From the NCBI GenBank assembly GCA_001788925.1, contig MFXS01000010.1, forward strand, positions 1 through 33,769: a DNA stretch of 33,769 nucleotides, written 5' to 3'. The position numbers and the translations under genes were made by a program. This document shows positions 9,524-16,276 of the stretch, in pieces (the stretch's first letter is position 1; each line of letters starts with the position of its first letter). The notes under the pieces are model-generated. The model saw only the letters and a program-made list of their open reading frames with translations. It did not search any database and had not been told where the DNA came from. The stretch comes from Candidatus Peribacteria bacterium RIFCSPHIGHO2_01_FULL_55_13. GTDB lineage: Bacteria > Patescibacteriota > Gracilibacteria > Peribacterales > Peribacteraceae.

Positions 9524-9551
9524 ATTATAAATATTTTTTAAATAATATCAA
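9524..9551 (-). promoter_or_regulatory. Sigma70-type promoter of the 59-aa gene
   Basis: On the minus strand, TTGATA (9551-9546), a 16-bp spacer and TATAAT (9529-9524) form a near-consensus promoter. The ATG follows the -10 by 8 nt. The -35 element is made from the last codons of the upstream nitroreductase gene. Confidence 0.75.
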
Positions 9552-10140
9552 TTTTTTTCCACGCCGCTCTAAAGGCAAATTCTTGAACAAGATTTCTTGT
9601 TCTTGGCCCTTCTTCCCGCTTCTGCAGATCCTCGGAAAGAGAAGCGTGATCGCCGGGGTAACCGATCGCGATCATCGAGCCCGGCTCAAAGTCCTCGGGC
9701 ACTTCCAGAACTGCGTTGGCATTCGCTTTGTCATAGCCCGACATCTGATGACCGACAAGACCGAGAGAGGAGAGTTGCAGCACGAGATAGGACGATGCCG
9801 CGCCGACATCGTGCAGGTTCCAGTTATTTTCCTTCCCGTTTTTCACGAACGTCTTCTTCCCGAAACTGATCGCCAGCACGCCGGCATTCTTCGCCCAGGC
9901 GTTTCCCGGAACAAGGAGCCCCTCGAGCTTTTCGCGAAATGCTCCGTCCTCTTTCAACGCGTACACATAGCGCCATGGCTGTTCGTTGTAGTTACTCGGC
10001 GCCCAACGGGCGGCTTCAAAGAACGTCGCGATCTTCTCCGCCTCCACAGCACGGTCACTGAACGCCAACGGTGACCAACGGTCGATCATCGGCTGAAGGA
10101 TGGGCTGGGCAGCGGGAGCGGGTTTTTGAGGCATGTTCAT
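9538..10140 (-). CDS. Nitroreductase-family FMN oxidoreductase
   Basis: Cytoplasmic flavoprotein of the nitroreductase superfamily, which uses NAD(P)H to reduce nitro compounds, quinones or similar acceptors; the substrate cannot be told from sequence. Family features include the N-terminal RWSPLAFSDR motif that contacts FMN phosphate and the AARWAPSNYNEQPWRYV block. The glycine-rich region LSSLGLVGHQMSGYD and the late AIGYPG segment also fit. The 200-residue length is normal. The gene lies 92 bp downstream of rluD on the same strand. An extended -10 (TGT-TATGAT, 10170-10162) precedes its start, so it probably has its own promoter. Confidence 0.88.
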   Translation of the reverse strand: MNMPQKPAPAAQPILQPMIDRWSPLAFSDRAVEAEKIATFFEAARWAPSNYNEQPWRYVYALKEDGAFREKLEGLLVPGNAWAKNAGVLAISFGKKTFVKNGKENNWNLHDVGAASSYLVLQLSSLGLVGHQMSGYDKANANAVLEVPEDFEPGSMIAIGYPGDHASLSEDLQKREEGPRTRNLVQEFAFRAAWKKIDII

Positions 10141-10232
10141 AGAGCTTTGGGGAATGGGACCATCATAACAGACGGTCAGGGGCCCGGATCATTTCATGAA
10201 GTGAGTCTGATCGTACGGAGAGATGCCCCCTG

Positions 10233-11189
10233 CTACGGCAAAGCGATCCCCAGCTTCTTCAGCGTGGCCTGGATGTGCATCGGGACAGGCGCGCTCACCG
10301 CATGCAGCTTTTCGTCTTCGGGTGAAACAAACTTGAGCTTCCACGCATGAAGCATCAGCGCGTCGATGCCGTAGCGTGCAGCGGTATCGATGCTGCTGCG
10401 GGTTTCATAGGATGGATCACCAAGGACGGGGTACGCGATGGTCTTCAAATGCACACGCACCTGATGCGTGCGGCCGGTATGGAGATCGAGCTCGAGAAGC
10501 GCCGCATCGCGCTCTTTCGAGACCCCGAGCGTGCGGTACGTCGTCTTCGCTTCACGCATGTGGCTCACCGCATGAAACACCGCCATCTTCGTTCGGTCGC
10601 CGCTATGGCGTCCAATAGGCGCATCGATCATTGCGGCAGCCGGCTTCGGGATGCCCGCGACGATCGCAAGATACTGTTTCTCCACCGTTCGGTCGGCAAA
10701 TTGCTTTTGCAGGAACAGGTGCGCCGCGGGGGACTTCGCAAGGAGCAGGCACCCTGTCGTTTCTTTATCCAGACGATGGACGAGCACCGCGCTCTGCGAG
10801 AAAGGAATCTTGCGCTTCTTGAAGAGAAACGCCGCGCCATGCAACACCGTCGCCGCGTCTTTTGGAATTCCCGGCGCAGGGTGAACCGAGATGCCTGCGG
10901 GCTTGCTCACAACCATGCAGGCATCATCTTCGTAGAGGACTTCCAGCTTGAGATCCGTCGCCTTGAGAAGCTCTTCCGTGAGAGGTTCATCGCTCTCCGA
11001 AACTTCCACCTGATGGCCCGGCTCAAGGACAAGCGCGCCTTTCCGCGCAATACGGCCGTTGACCTTCACCAGCCCCTTGCGCACGGCGTGACTGGCCTTC
11101 ATACGGCTGGAAAAGGCCTTCTGCTCAGCAAGAAAGGTATCGAGCCGCTGTTTTTTCTCTGGAGTCCAGTTTGTCATTTTCTGAGGCAT
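10233..11189 (-). CDS. RluD-family 23S rRNA pseudouridine synthase
   Basis: Isomerises specific uridines of large-subunit rRNA (or tRNA) to pseudouridine. An N-terminal S4 RNA-binding domain covers roughly residues 13-62 (MKASHAVRKGLVKVNGR). It is followed by the catalytic domain with the RluA/RluD signature HRLDKETTGCLLLAK, where Asp141 is the catalytic residue. The C-terminal block GRTHQVRVHL is typical of this family. At 318 residues it is of normal length. The frame is open back to a TTG at 11210, but that start is unlikely; ATGs at 11189 and 11177 are both plausible and neither has a clear ribosome-binding site. The exact target position (RluC/RluD type) cannot be assigned. Confidence 0.9.
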   Translation of the reverse strand: MPQKMTNWTPEKKQRLDTFLAEQKAFSSRMKASHAVRKGLVKVNGRIARKGALVLEPGHQVEVSESDEPLTEELLKATDLKLEVLYEDDACMVVSKPAGISVHPAPGIPKDAATVLHGAAFLFKKRKIPFSQSAVLVHRLDKETTGCLLLAKSPAAHLFLQKQFADRTVEKQYLAIVAGIPKPAAAMIDAPIGRHSGDRTKMAVFHAVSHMREAKTTYRTLGVSKERDAALLELDLHTGRTHQVRVHLKTIAYPVLGDPSYETRSSIDTAARYGIDALMLHAWKLKFVSPEDEKLHAVSAPVPMHIQATLKKLGIALP

Positions 11190-11194
11190 TCTAC

Positions 11195-11222
11195 TTGAGA
11201 TATCGATCAAGAAAATTAAAAT
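11195..11222 (+). promoter_or_regulatory. Promoter for a candidate small RNA
   Basis: TTGAGA (11195-11200), a 16-bp spacer and TAAAAT (11217-11222) form a good plus-strand promoter. The terminator at 11258-11300 lies about 35 bp downstream of the expected start. It points away from rluD and towards tyrS. Confidence 0.5.
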
Positions 11223-11228
11223 GCTGGC

Positions 11229-11298
11229 AAGGATTCATACATCCGGATCCCCATATTGGGCAACAGTCCATCATCCTGACTGTTGCCCTTATTTTTTA
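11229..11298 (+). ncRNA. Candidate ~70-nt small RNA between rluD and tyrS
   Basis: A promoter (11195-11222) and a strong intrinsic terminator bracket about 70 nt with no convincing coding sequence; only a 27-codon frame from 11221 exists, and its start overlaps the -10. It matches no RNA family I can recognise. It could be a free small RNA or a truncated early transcript upstream of tyrS. This is inference from signals only. Confidence 0.4.
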
Positions 11299-11300
11299 TC
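11258..11300 (+). terminator. Intrinsic terminator
   Basis: A perfect 11-bp stem (11258-11268 with 11278-11288, GGGCAACAGTC arm) and a 9-nt loop are followed by the T-rich run ttattttttatc. Only the plus strand has the T-run, so it does not serve rluD. Confidence 0.8.
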
Positions 11301-11330
11301 TTGATGCAAGAAACTCCGGAAATTTGTCCG

Positions 11331-11446
11331 TATAATTAGAGCAACTCTCCACATTATATTTTTTTCCGTGGAGGGTCAGGTCGGCAGGAATCCCTGCCGC
11401 CCGTTTTAAGCTTCTTTTCCTGATGCCTTTCGCTAAAATACCATCC
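11331..11446 (+). promoter_or_regulatory. tyrS upstream promoter and structured leader
   Basis: A consensus TATAAT lies at 11331-11336 without a clear -35. Downstream are two possible hairpins, CTCCAC 11347-11352 with GTGGAG 11368-11373, and CGGCAGG 11382-11388 with CCTGCCG 11393-11399 followed by a short cccgtttt. This could be an attenuator, but the conserved T-box sequence is not present. A second -10 candidate, TAAAAT 11434-11439, sits 7 nt before the ATG at 11447. Confidence 0.4.
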
Positions 11447-12490
11447 ATGTCGTCATCAGAACTTTTAACGAGAGGCGTAGAGGAAGTGGTCCCCAAAGCT
11501 CTTGCCGAGGAGAAACTGCAATCCGGCAAGAAGATGCGGCTCTACCTCGGCATCGATCCGACGGGGAGCAAATTGCATCTTGGTCACAGCGTTCCTCTCC
11601 GTAAGCTCCAGGCCTTTGCTGATGCCGGACATGAAGTGATTTTCCTTGTGGGAAGCTTCACGGCGATGATCGGGGATCCTTCGGGAAGAGACGCCCTCCG
11701 CGAGCCGCTGACAAAAGAGCAGGTCATCAAAAACTTCGAGACGTATAAAGAGCAGGCAGGAAAGGTCTTGGATTTTTCCAAGGTCACGATCCGCTACAAC
11801 CATGAATGGCTCGATAAACTTACTGGCGCCGACTTCCTCAAGCTCGGTAGCCACTTCACGGTCCAGCAGATGCTGAAGCGTGACATGTTCCGCAAACGCA
11901 TCAAAGAGGAGGCGGACATCGCTATCACCGAATTCCTCTACCCGATCATGGTGGGCTACGACTCGGTCATTCTCGATGTCGACTGTGAACTCGGCGGCTC
12001 GGACCAGCTCTTCAATATGCTCGCCGGCCGCACGCTCCAGCAGAAGCTCGGCAAGCGCGACAAGTTCGTGCTTACAACAAAACTGATCGAAGGCACAGAC
12101 GGCCGCAAAATGAGCAAGACCTACGACAACTGCATCTGGCTGGAGGACTCCGCAAAGGACATGTACGGAAAGACGCTTCGGATCGAAGACCGGCTAATCA
12201 CTACCTACATGGAGTGCTGCACGAATATCCCGATGGAGGAGATCGCCGCTATCAAGAAAAAAATGGTGAAGAAGGAAAATCCTATGACCTTCAAGAAGCA
12301 GCTCGCCGAGGAAATCGTCCGGATGTATCACGGCGAAGAAGCCGCGAAGAAAGCGGCTGAAGAATTCAGTCAAGGAAAATATGAAACTGAACATGACTCA
12401 ACAATTTTTGTTGATATTGTTAAAGAGGACGACTTAAATGAGGCTATGCAAATTAAGGCTAGGACTAGAAAAGGTAACCCAAACAAATAA
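11447..12490 (+). CDS. tyrS: Tyrosyl-tRNA synthetase lacking its C-terminal S4 domain
   Basis: Charges tRNA-Tyr with tyrosine. The class I catalytic core is complete: HIGH-type motif HLGH at 44-47 and KMSKT at 221-225, with the intervening YDSVILDVDCELGGSDQLFN tyrosine and tRNA region intact. Up to about residue 309 (KKAAEEFSQ) it reads as an ordinary bacterial TyrRS. From there the expected linker and S4 tRNA-binding domain are replaced by 38 AT-rich codons unlike the family, ending in RTRKGNPNK. The real family tail lies 1.7 kb downstream at 14140-14424. Its stop overlaps the ATG of the next gene (TAATG), and that gene begins with a foreign S4 domain. Start at 11447 rather than 11423 is preferred because of a -10 hexamer 7 nt upstream. 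Confidence 0.9.
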   Translation: MSSSELLTRGVEEVVPKALAEEKLQSGKKMRLYLGIDPTGSKLHLGHSVPLRKLQAFADAGHEVIFLVGSFTAMIGDPSGRDALREPLTKEQVIKNFETYKEQAGKVLDFSKVTIRYNHEWLDKLTGADFLKLGSHFTVQQMLKRDMFRKRIKEEADIAITEFLYPIMVGYDSVILDVDCELGGSDQLFNMLAGRTLQQKLGKRDKFVLTTKLIEGTDGRKMSKTYDNCIWLEDSAKDMYGKTLRIEDRLITTYMECCTNIPMEEIAAIKKKMVKKENPMTFKKQLAEEIVRMYHGEEAAKKAAEEFSQGKYETEHDSTIFVDIVKEDDLNEAMQIKARTRKGNPNK

Positions 12491-13266
12491 TGGAACTTAT
12501 TCCCTTTAAAAACTGGTCGGGCGAAGAGCTCAAGACATGGAGGCAAGAGGCATCAAAAATAGATTCTTCCAAAGACATCACCGTTGTTGATGTTATGGTT
12601 CACAGCAAATTAATCCCCTCAAAGAGCCAAGCAAGAAAACTTATTGATCAAAAAGGAGTAAGGCTAAATGGAAAACTAGTAACAGCCCATGATGCAATTA
12701 TTGAGTTAGGAGAACTTAAAGTTGGAAAACTCAAAGTGTTTTCATTGGGACATTATTTGAAACTACATATCATGTGTTCAAGTGGGGGTACTGCATCTGT
12801 AGATTTATCCCCGCTATTTCAGAGCAAAAAGATTGAAGCTATTGCCGACGCTCTTAGAAGTACTGCTTTCTTTATGGAAAGAAAAGCATATCTCAAAATT
12901 CCTGTTCAACTTTCAGATGAAAGAATTCTTTCAGATCATTTCAAGAAATTATTGCTATCAGGCTTAATGAATTATGTAGAGCGAGAAAACGGTATAATTG
13001 AAATAGATGTTTATATGGATGAATATATGAAGGATTTAGACGAAATTATAAAATATGTGAAATATAGAGATATTGCTGTCGAATTAATAAAGAATCAAAA
13101 AAAGAAGGACGGCATTACATGGAATCTAGAATGCCCAAAATGTAAAAAAAGTACTCTCAATGGCGCATATAACATTATTCTAGGTGGTAATCCTGAAGAA
13201 AAATATAACGTAAATGGTTCGTGCCAAAACTATTCTTGTAGCTTTAAATTTAATGAACTTGCATAA
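12490..13266 (+). CDS. Unknown protein with TyrRS-type S4 domain and C-terminal Cys4 motif (AT-rich, foreign)
   Basis: 258 residues, translationally coupled to tyrS by a 1-base overlap. Residues about 30-88 are an S4 RNA-binding domain ([19 protein letters not shown], ending [10 protein letters not shown]). It aligns along its whole length with the displaced TyrRS tail at 14209-14424. It is followed by about 120 residues I cannot place, and then a probable zinc site: CPKC about 30 residues from the end, paired with a later C-x5-C near the C-terminus ([10 protein letters not shown]). Codon use is strongly AT-rich, unlike the upstream core of tyrS, suggesting horizontal acquisition together with the last 38 codons of tyrS. 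It may supply the S4 function in trans to TyrRS, or be a passenger that took over the site. The function of the C-terminal part is unknown. Confidence 0.75.
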   Translation: MELIPFKNWSGEELKTWRQEASKIDSSKDITVVDVMVHSKLIPSKSQARKLIDQKGVRLNGKLVTAHDAIIELGELKVGKLKVFSLGHYLKLHIMCSSGGTASVDLSPLFQSKKIEAIADALRSTAFFMERKAYLKIPVQLSDERILSDHFKKLLLSGLMNYVERENGIIEIDVYMDEYMKDLDEIIKYVKYRDIAVELIKNQKKKDGITWNLECPKCKKSTLNGAYNIILGGNPEEKYNVNGSCQNYSCSFKFNELA

Positions 13267-13273
13267 CCAAAAA

Positions 13274-13876
13274 ATGCGAATATTTTCTGCTGTCATAATC
13301 CCTCTTCTCCTCGCAGCCTGCCAGCCAGTGCTTCCCGTTGCGACGGACCAAACTTCTTCATCTACTTCTTCTGAGGAGAAGACACAATCCGCTGCATCGG
13401 TGCCATCAATTTGGAATGAATCTGCAGCCTATATCAAACCCTCCGACTCCGAACTCCGCGACCGCCTGACTCTCGTACAATTCGACGTCACCCAGCGCGA
13501 CGGAACCGAGCCGCCGTATCGTAATACGTACTGGGACAATCATGAGGAGGGGATTTATGTGGATATCGTTTCCGGCGAGCCGCTTTTTAGTTCCCAGGAC
13601 AAATACGAATCCGGGACGGGCTGGCCGAGCTTCACGAAGCCGCTGGAGCCGGGAAACATCGTCACGCACGAAGATGATCAGCTTCTCTACACACGCATCG
13701 AAGTCCGAAGCCGGCTGGGAGACAGTCATCTGGGACATGTCTTTGATGACGGCCCGGAGCCGCTGGGGCTGCGGTACTGCATGAATTCGGCGGCGTTGCG
13801 ATTCATTCCCCGCGACCGATTGGAGGCCGAGGGATACGGACAGTACATTGACCTCTTCCCAAGAAGCACACGATGA
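13274..13876 (+). CDS. msrB: Peptide-methionine (R)-S-oxide reductase, predicted lipoprotein
   Basis: Reduces methionine-R-sulfoxide in proteins. The first 16 residues are a lipoprotein signal with lipobox LAAC16, so the mature protein should be lipid-anchored on the outer membrane face. A Ser/Thr-rich spacer follows to about residue 45. The MsrB domain shows [23 protein letters not shown], the DSHLGHVF block and the catalytic RYCMNS with Cys169. The two CxxC zinc pairs of many MsrB proteins are absent, as in the zinc-free subgroup. The ATG at 13274 is chosen because the upstream frame would destroy the signal peptide. Base composition returns to the GC-rich host style. It lies 7 bp after the AT-rich gene, inside the interval separating tyrS from its tail. 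Confidence 0.9.
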   Translation: MRIFSAVIIPLLLAACQPVLPVATDQTSSSTSSEEKTQSAASVPSIWNESAAYIKPSDSELRDRLTLVQFDVTQRDGTEPPYRNTYWDNHEEGIYVDIVSGEPLFSSQDKYESGTGWPSFTKPLEPGNIVTHEDDQLLYTRIEVRSRLGDSHLGHVFDDGPEPLGLRYCMNSAALRFIPRDRLEAEGYGQYIDLFPRSTR

Positions 13877-14139
13877 AAAACTCCTTCTGGCTGGCGCGCA
13901 TGATCGGCTCGGGACTGGCACATGTTCAGCACGCAATCGATGAGGCTGCGGATACGGGATTTCGCATGCTCCGAAAAGCCGGGACGAAGACGGAATCCGT
14001 GCCCAAGCCCGAAAAGTCCAGGGTGCTTGGCACCCTTAAGCGCACCGGAAAAAGCACTCTGCGCTTCCTCGGCGAAACGGGGGAGTCGTACTATCAAAAA
14101 TACGACGATCTCAAAAACAGGAAGAAGGGATCCTCTTAG
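13873..14139 (+). CDS. Unrecognised small basic protein (88 aa)
   Basis: The ATG overlaps the msrB stop (ATGA), so it is probably translated by coupling. The protein is Lys/Arg/Thr-rich, with a short weakly hydrophobic N-terminal stretch ([14 protein letters not shown]) and a charged C-terminus rich in Lys, Tyr and Ser. I recognise no family. Its stop codon is followed, in the same reading frame, by the displaced tyrS tail; this could mark a rearrangement junction. Confidence 0.55.
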   Translation: MKNSFWLARMIGSGLAHVQHAIDEAADTGFRMLRKAGTKTESVPKPEKSRVLGTLKRTGKSTLRFLGETGESYYQKYDDLKNRKKGSS

Positions 14140-14424
14140 GAAACGGCCACTCCGAGAAAGTACGGCGCGCTTGCCGCGGAATTCACCAAAGTATTCACAG
14201 ACAAAGAAATGCCTTCGGATATTCCCGAAGTAAAAGCCAAAAAAGGGGAGCTACTTCTGGGTCTGCTGATGCGCGAAAAATTGATCACTTCAAAATCCGA
14301 CGGACGAAGATTGCTTGAACAGAAGGGGATTCACCTGAACGACAAAGCAGTGACGGATGTGAATGCGGCTGCTGTGCCGGGGATTTATAAAGTGGGGAAG
14401 AGGAAGTTTGTACGTATTGTATAG
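14140..14424 (+). pseudogene. Displaced C-terminal tail of tyrS (S4 domain)
   Basis: In the frame of the ATG at 14209, translation can be followed upstream to the stop at 14137-14139. It reads like the TyrRS linker (YGALAAEFTKVFTDKEMPSDIPEV) and then a full S4 domain (LITSKSDGRRLLEQKG, ending YKVGKRKFVRIV), the normal end of TyrRS. It is thus the missing tail of the tyrS gene at 11447. The sequence GAATTCA is shared between the tyrS break point (about 12362) and this fragment (about 14177). A 71-residue product from the ATG at 14209 is possible, so the S4 domain could still be made as a separate polypeptide. The codon pattern is host-like and the frame is intact, so decay is recent or it is still used. 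Confidence 0.75.
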
Positions 14425-14440
14425 ACTTGCGTCTTTCATT

Positions 14441-14475
14441 GTTAAAAAGAAGAAGGTGCGTGAAACCTTCTTCTT
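14441..14475 (-). terminator. Intrinsic terminator of the secreted-protein gene
   Basis: An 11-bp perfect stem (14447-14457 with 14465-14475) with loop gcgtgaa; on the minus strand it is followed by TTTTTAAC. It lies 11 bp beyond the stop of the gene at 14487 and may also stop plus-strand transcription from the tyrS tail. Confidence 0.75.
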
Positions 14476-14486
14476 GTACTGTTTTC

Positions 14487-14849
14487 CTAGCAGGCGACGA
14501 TCTTTGACGTCGTACGCGTCTGCAGGTGCGACGTTCCCGGAGCGACGAAATTCGTCTGGGAATACACGGAACACGTTCCGTTAGCATTGCGGACAACGTG
14601 CGAGTTGTTGTTGTACGCACCGCCGTTCACACCTGCGCCCTGACCGTGGTGGATGCAACCGTGACCTTGCGCGCAGTTTGTACGGCCAATGGAGTAGCCG
14701 CGGTTGCCGTTTACAACGTGACCGGCGCCGGCATTGTTGCCATTATTGTAGATGTAGCCTCTGGCGGCCGCAGCGTCGGCAACGCCCGTGCTCATGACAA
14801 AGAAGGCCGTTGCGACACTCGCCGATGCGAGAATTTTGTGAAGTAACAT
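14487..14849 (-). CDS. Small secreted Gly/Asn-rich protein
   Basis: A 120-residue protein with a good signal peptide: basic start, hydrophobic core ASVATAFFVMSTGV and an ADA cleavage site at about residue 25. The mature part is rich in Gly, Asn, His and Ala, with four cysteines (TNCAQGHGC, then NGTCS, and a C-terminal Cys), compatible with two disulfides. No family is recognised. I chose the ATG at 14849 because the upstream one (14885) would place twelve extra residues before the signal. A terminator follows the gene. A promoter with a palindromic operator lies at 15011-15033, leaving a leader of about 150 nt. Confidence 0.65.
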   Translation of the reverse strand: MLLHKILASASVATAFFVMSTGVADAAAARGYIYNNGNNAGAGHVVNGNRGYSIGRTNCAQGHGCIHHGQGAGVNGGAYNNNSHVVRNANGTCSVYSQTNFVAPGTSHLQTRTTSKIVAC

Positions 14850-15038
14850 AGAAGAAAAGGGGGAAGAGGGAAATAAAAGACCCATCGGGCCTCAGCAAGG
14901 AGACGGCTACTTCTCTGTATTCTTACACAACAGGAACTAACGCGTAGCGTTTCATCAAAGCACCTGTTCGCACGGATCAGCGCAGCTACTCAGGGTGATC
15001 AATTGTCGAGTGTACGAACGTACAACCCCTTTCCAAGC
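14850..15038. other. Leader and intergenic DNA upstream of the secreted-protein gene
   Basis: No gene is supported here. It holds a short palindrome aacgc/gcgtt (about 14938-14954) and, at its far end, the TGTACG-type palindrome. Only very short frames are present. Confidence 0.4.
15011..15033 (-). promoter_or_regulatory. Promoter with TGTACG-NN-CGTACA palindrome, site 1
   Basis: The 14-bp perfect inverted repeat at 15011-15024 overlaps a minus-strand -10 candidate TACACT (15014-15009), preceded by a 16-bp spacer and TTGGAA. It is upstream of the secreted-protein gene. The same arrangement occurs at 15478-15506. The core is GTAC-N4-GTAC. Confidence 0.5.
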
Positions 15039-15134
15039 TTATATCCCCACCCAGTACGGCACGCTTGCTGCGGCGCTCACGAGGAGAACCGAGAGGAGGA
15101 ATGCGTAGCCGAGGGAGCGTGTATCGCGGGTCAT
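15039..15134 (-). CDS. Possible 31-aa single-pass membrane peptide
   Basis: ATG 15134-15132 to TAA 15041-15039 encodes a short basic start (MTRDTRSLGY) followed by one hydrophobic segment rich in Leu, Val and Ala, and a short tail ending YWVGI. The layout suits a small membrane peptide. There is no strong ribosome-binding site, so this rests on the hydrophobic pattern alone. Confidence 0.35.
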   Translation of the reverse strand: MTRDTRSLGYAFLLSVLLVSAAASVPYWVGI

Positions 15135-15215
15135 TGCAGAGATTGAGACGAAGGGAAATTCATGGTCTTACATATTGAGGATGCATTCTATAAATCATTA
15201 ATAGATATATGTCAA

Positions 15216-15470
15216 CTATTTGGATGGTTTTGTCAGGGTGACAGAGCATCCAAGAGAAAGAAGCTGCCCATGGATCCGCCGGTCGGCAGGGGAGTGATCC
15301 GGGCAGTGGGAGGGGAGTCGGACGGAAATGACGTGCCCCCGCGGGGACTGCCGGAGCCAGGCGATGAGATCGTCGGCGTGCTCGGACGATGCACAGTCGA
15401 TCACGACACTGGCCCCGCACCTTTGATGCGAAAGCGTGCTGCTACCATCGTTGTCAAAGGTGCGGGGCAT
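15216..15470 (-). CDS. Unrecognised small protein (84 aa) under an operator-bearing promoter
   Basis: The protein starts MPRTFDNDG and contains a plausible alpha/beta pattern ([20 protein letters not shown]). I recognise no family. Codon choice is GC-rich and host-like. The ATG at 15470 is 7 nt after a TACACT -10, consistent with a leaderless message. A perfect 15-bp inverted repeat (15412-15426 with 15454-15468) spans the first codons and could fold over the start codon. The competing plus-strand frame at 15162-15509 has no such promoter and looks less protein-like. Confidence 0.5.
   Translation of the reverse strand: MPRTFDNDGSSTLSHQRCGASVVIDCASSEHADDLIAWLRQSPRGHVISVRLPSHCPDHSPADRRIHGQLLSLGCSVTLTKPSK
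15412..15468. repeat. Perfect 15-bp inverted repeat over the start of the 84-aa gene
   Basis: GCCCCGCACCTTTGA at 15412-15426 is exactly complementary to 15454-15468, with a 27-nt loop. In the RNA of the minus-strand gene, the 5' arm begins at the second base of the start codon. It may control translation or be another dispersed palindrome. Confidence 0.7.
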
Positions 15471-15477
15471 ACACCTG

Positions 15478-15506
15478 AGTGTACGTACGTACACCCATCA
15501 AATCAA
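15478..15506 (-). promoter_or_regulatory. Promoter with GTGTACGTACGTACAC palindrome, site 2
   Basis: Minus-strand TTGATT (15506-15501), a 17-bp spacer and TACACT (15483-15478) form a good promoter. A 16-bp perfect palindrome (15479-15494) overlaps the -10 and spacer, as an operator for a repressor would. The start codon at 15470 follows after 7 nt. Confidence 0.6.
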
Positions 15507-15558
15507 TAGGGCAGTGGTATATTCACTCGCCTGTCGTACACCTTTCACGTCTGATCAT

Positions 15559-15861
15559 ATGCAGAAGTCCCCTGTCCCCACTGAACTCATCGAGGAAATG
15601 ATCTACCTGCTGCGGGGAAGGAAAGTGTTGCTCGATTTCGACCTTGCGGTGCTCTACGGAGTCCCGACATCTCGTCTCAATGAGCAAGTGAAACGTAACA
15701 TTGAACGCTTTCCTGAGGATTTTCTCTTTCGTCTGACACAGGAGGAACACCTGCACTTGATATCGCAAAATGCGATATCAAAACACGGTGGCCGTCGGAA
15801 ACTTCCCTATGCTTTTACAGAGCAGGGCGTTGCGATGCTTTTTATAGTTACTTTGAATTGA
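15559..15861 (+). pseudogene. ORF6N-domain protein truncated by an insertion
   Basis: The first 95 residues are a clear ORF6N domain ([50 protein letters not shown]). This DNA-binding-type domain is found in phage and mobile-element regulators. In intact members it continues after 'EQGVAML' with a conserved serine-rich stretch and a long helical C-terminus. Here the frame switches to five unrelated residues (FIVTLN) and stops at the point where the DNA becomes AT-rich. No remnant of the missing C-terminus is seen downstream. It is therefore probably inactivated by the AT-rich insertion starting near 15842. The start at ATG 15559 gives the family's usual N-terminus. Confidence 0.75.
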
Positions 15862-16276
15862 ACTTACCATACATTTTAATTAGCTGCTGTAAAGTCTCAT
15901 TCATGGATCCCATCTGCAGGTTCTCCAATTCAATTTTTCTTTCCATTGATAGCGGAATTAAAGTTCGATTTTTAAATTGATCCGACCGCGTATTAAATCC
16001 ATTTTCTATTGCAAGCTTCTTCTTAATCCAATAAATCTCTCGCTGAAATAAAACTGACATATCATCAACTAGCTCCAGAATTCTAAATGTAATAACGGAG
16101 GGCGAATGTGTATTCCATGAATGCTGCAATAACTTGTTGATGTGATTATCTGCTGTCAGCTGTACCAAGTGATCGTGCAAACGACGAAAAACATGCTTGG
16201 AAGATCCGATGTACGATTCCTGAGTTGAGATATTCTGAATTTCATATATGCCTGCAATGTCTAAGCTGCTATTCAT
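15848..16276 (-). CDS. GIY-YIG nuclease-domain protein, copy 1
   Basis: Residues about 8-95 form a GIY-YIG nuclease domain: GIYEIQN, then ESYIGSS, the conserved arginine in [10 protein letters not shown] and the [18 protein letters not shown] region. It resembles the I-TevI/SegE-type homing endonucleases of introns and phages, which cut DNA to promote their own spread. The C-terminal 40 residues ([17 protein letters not shown]) match the end of the neighbouring copy 2 and may bind DNA. The catalytic residues I can judge are present, so it may be active. The ATG at 16276 overlaps the end of copy 2 by 8 bp, indicating co-translation. The upstream frame to 16324 is discounted. Confidence 0.8.
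   Translation of the reverse strand: MNSSLDIAGIYEIQNISTQESYIGSSKHVFRRLHDHLVQLTADNHINKLLQHSWNTHSPSVITFRILELVDDMSVLFQREIYWIKKKLAIENGFNTRSDQFKNRTLIPLSMERKIELENLQMGSMNETLQQLIKMYGKFNSK

Noticed and set aside
11341-11446. A T-box riboswitch before tyrS
   Set aside because: The leader has hairpins, but the conserved T-box antiterminator sequence is not present.
9428-14972. The 13-mer aaagcacctgttc shared by about 9428 and 14959
   Set aside because: A few exact 13-mers are expected by chance in a window of this size, and the flanks do not match.
15162-15509. A 115-codon plus-strand frame in the region of the 84-aa gene
   Set aside because: The minus-strand frame has a well-placed promoter and better protein character; the plus frame crosses the operator palindrome and inverted repeat.
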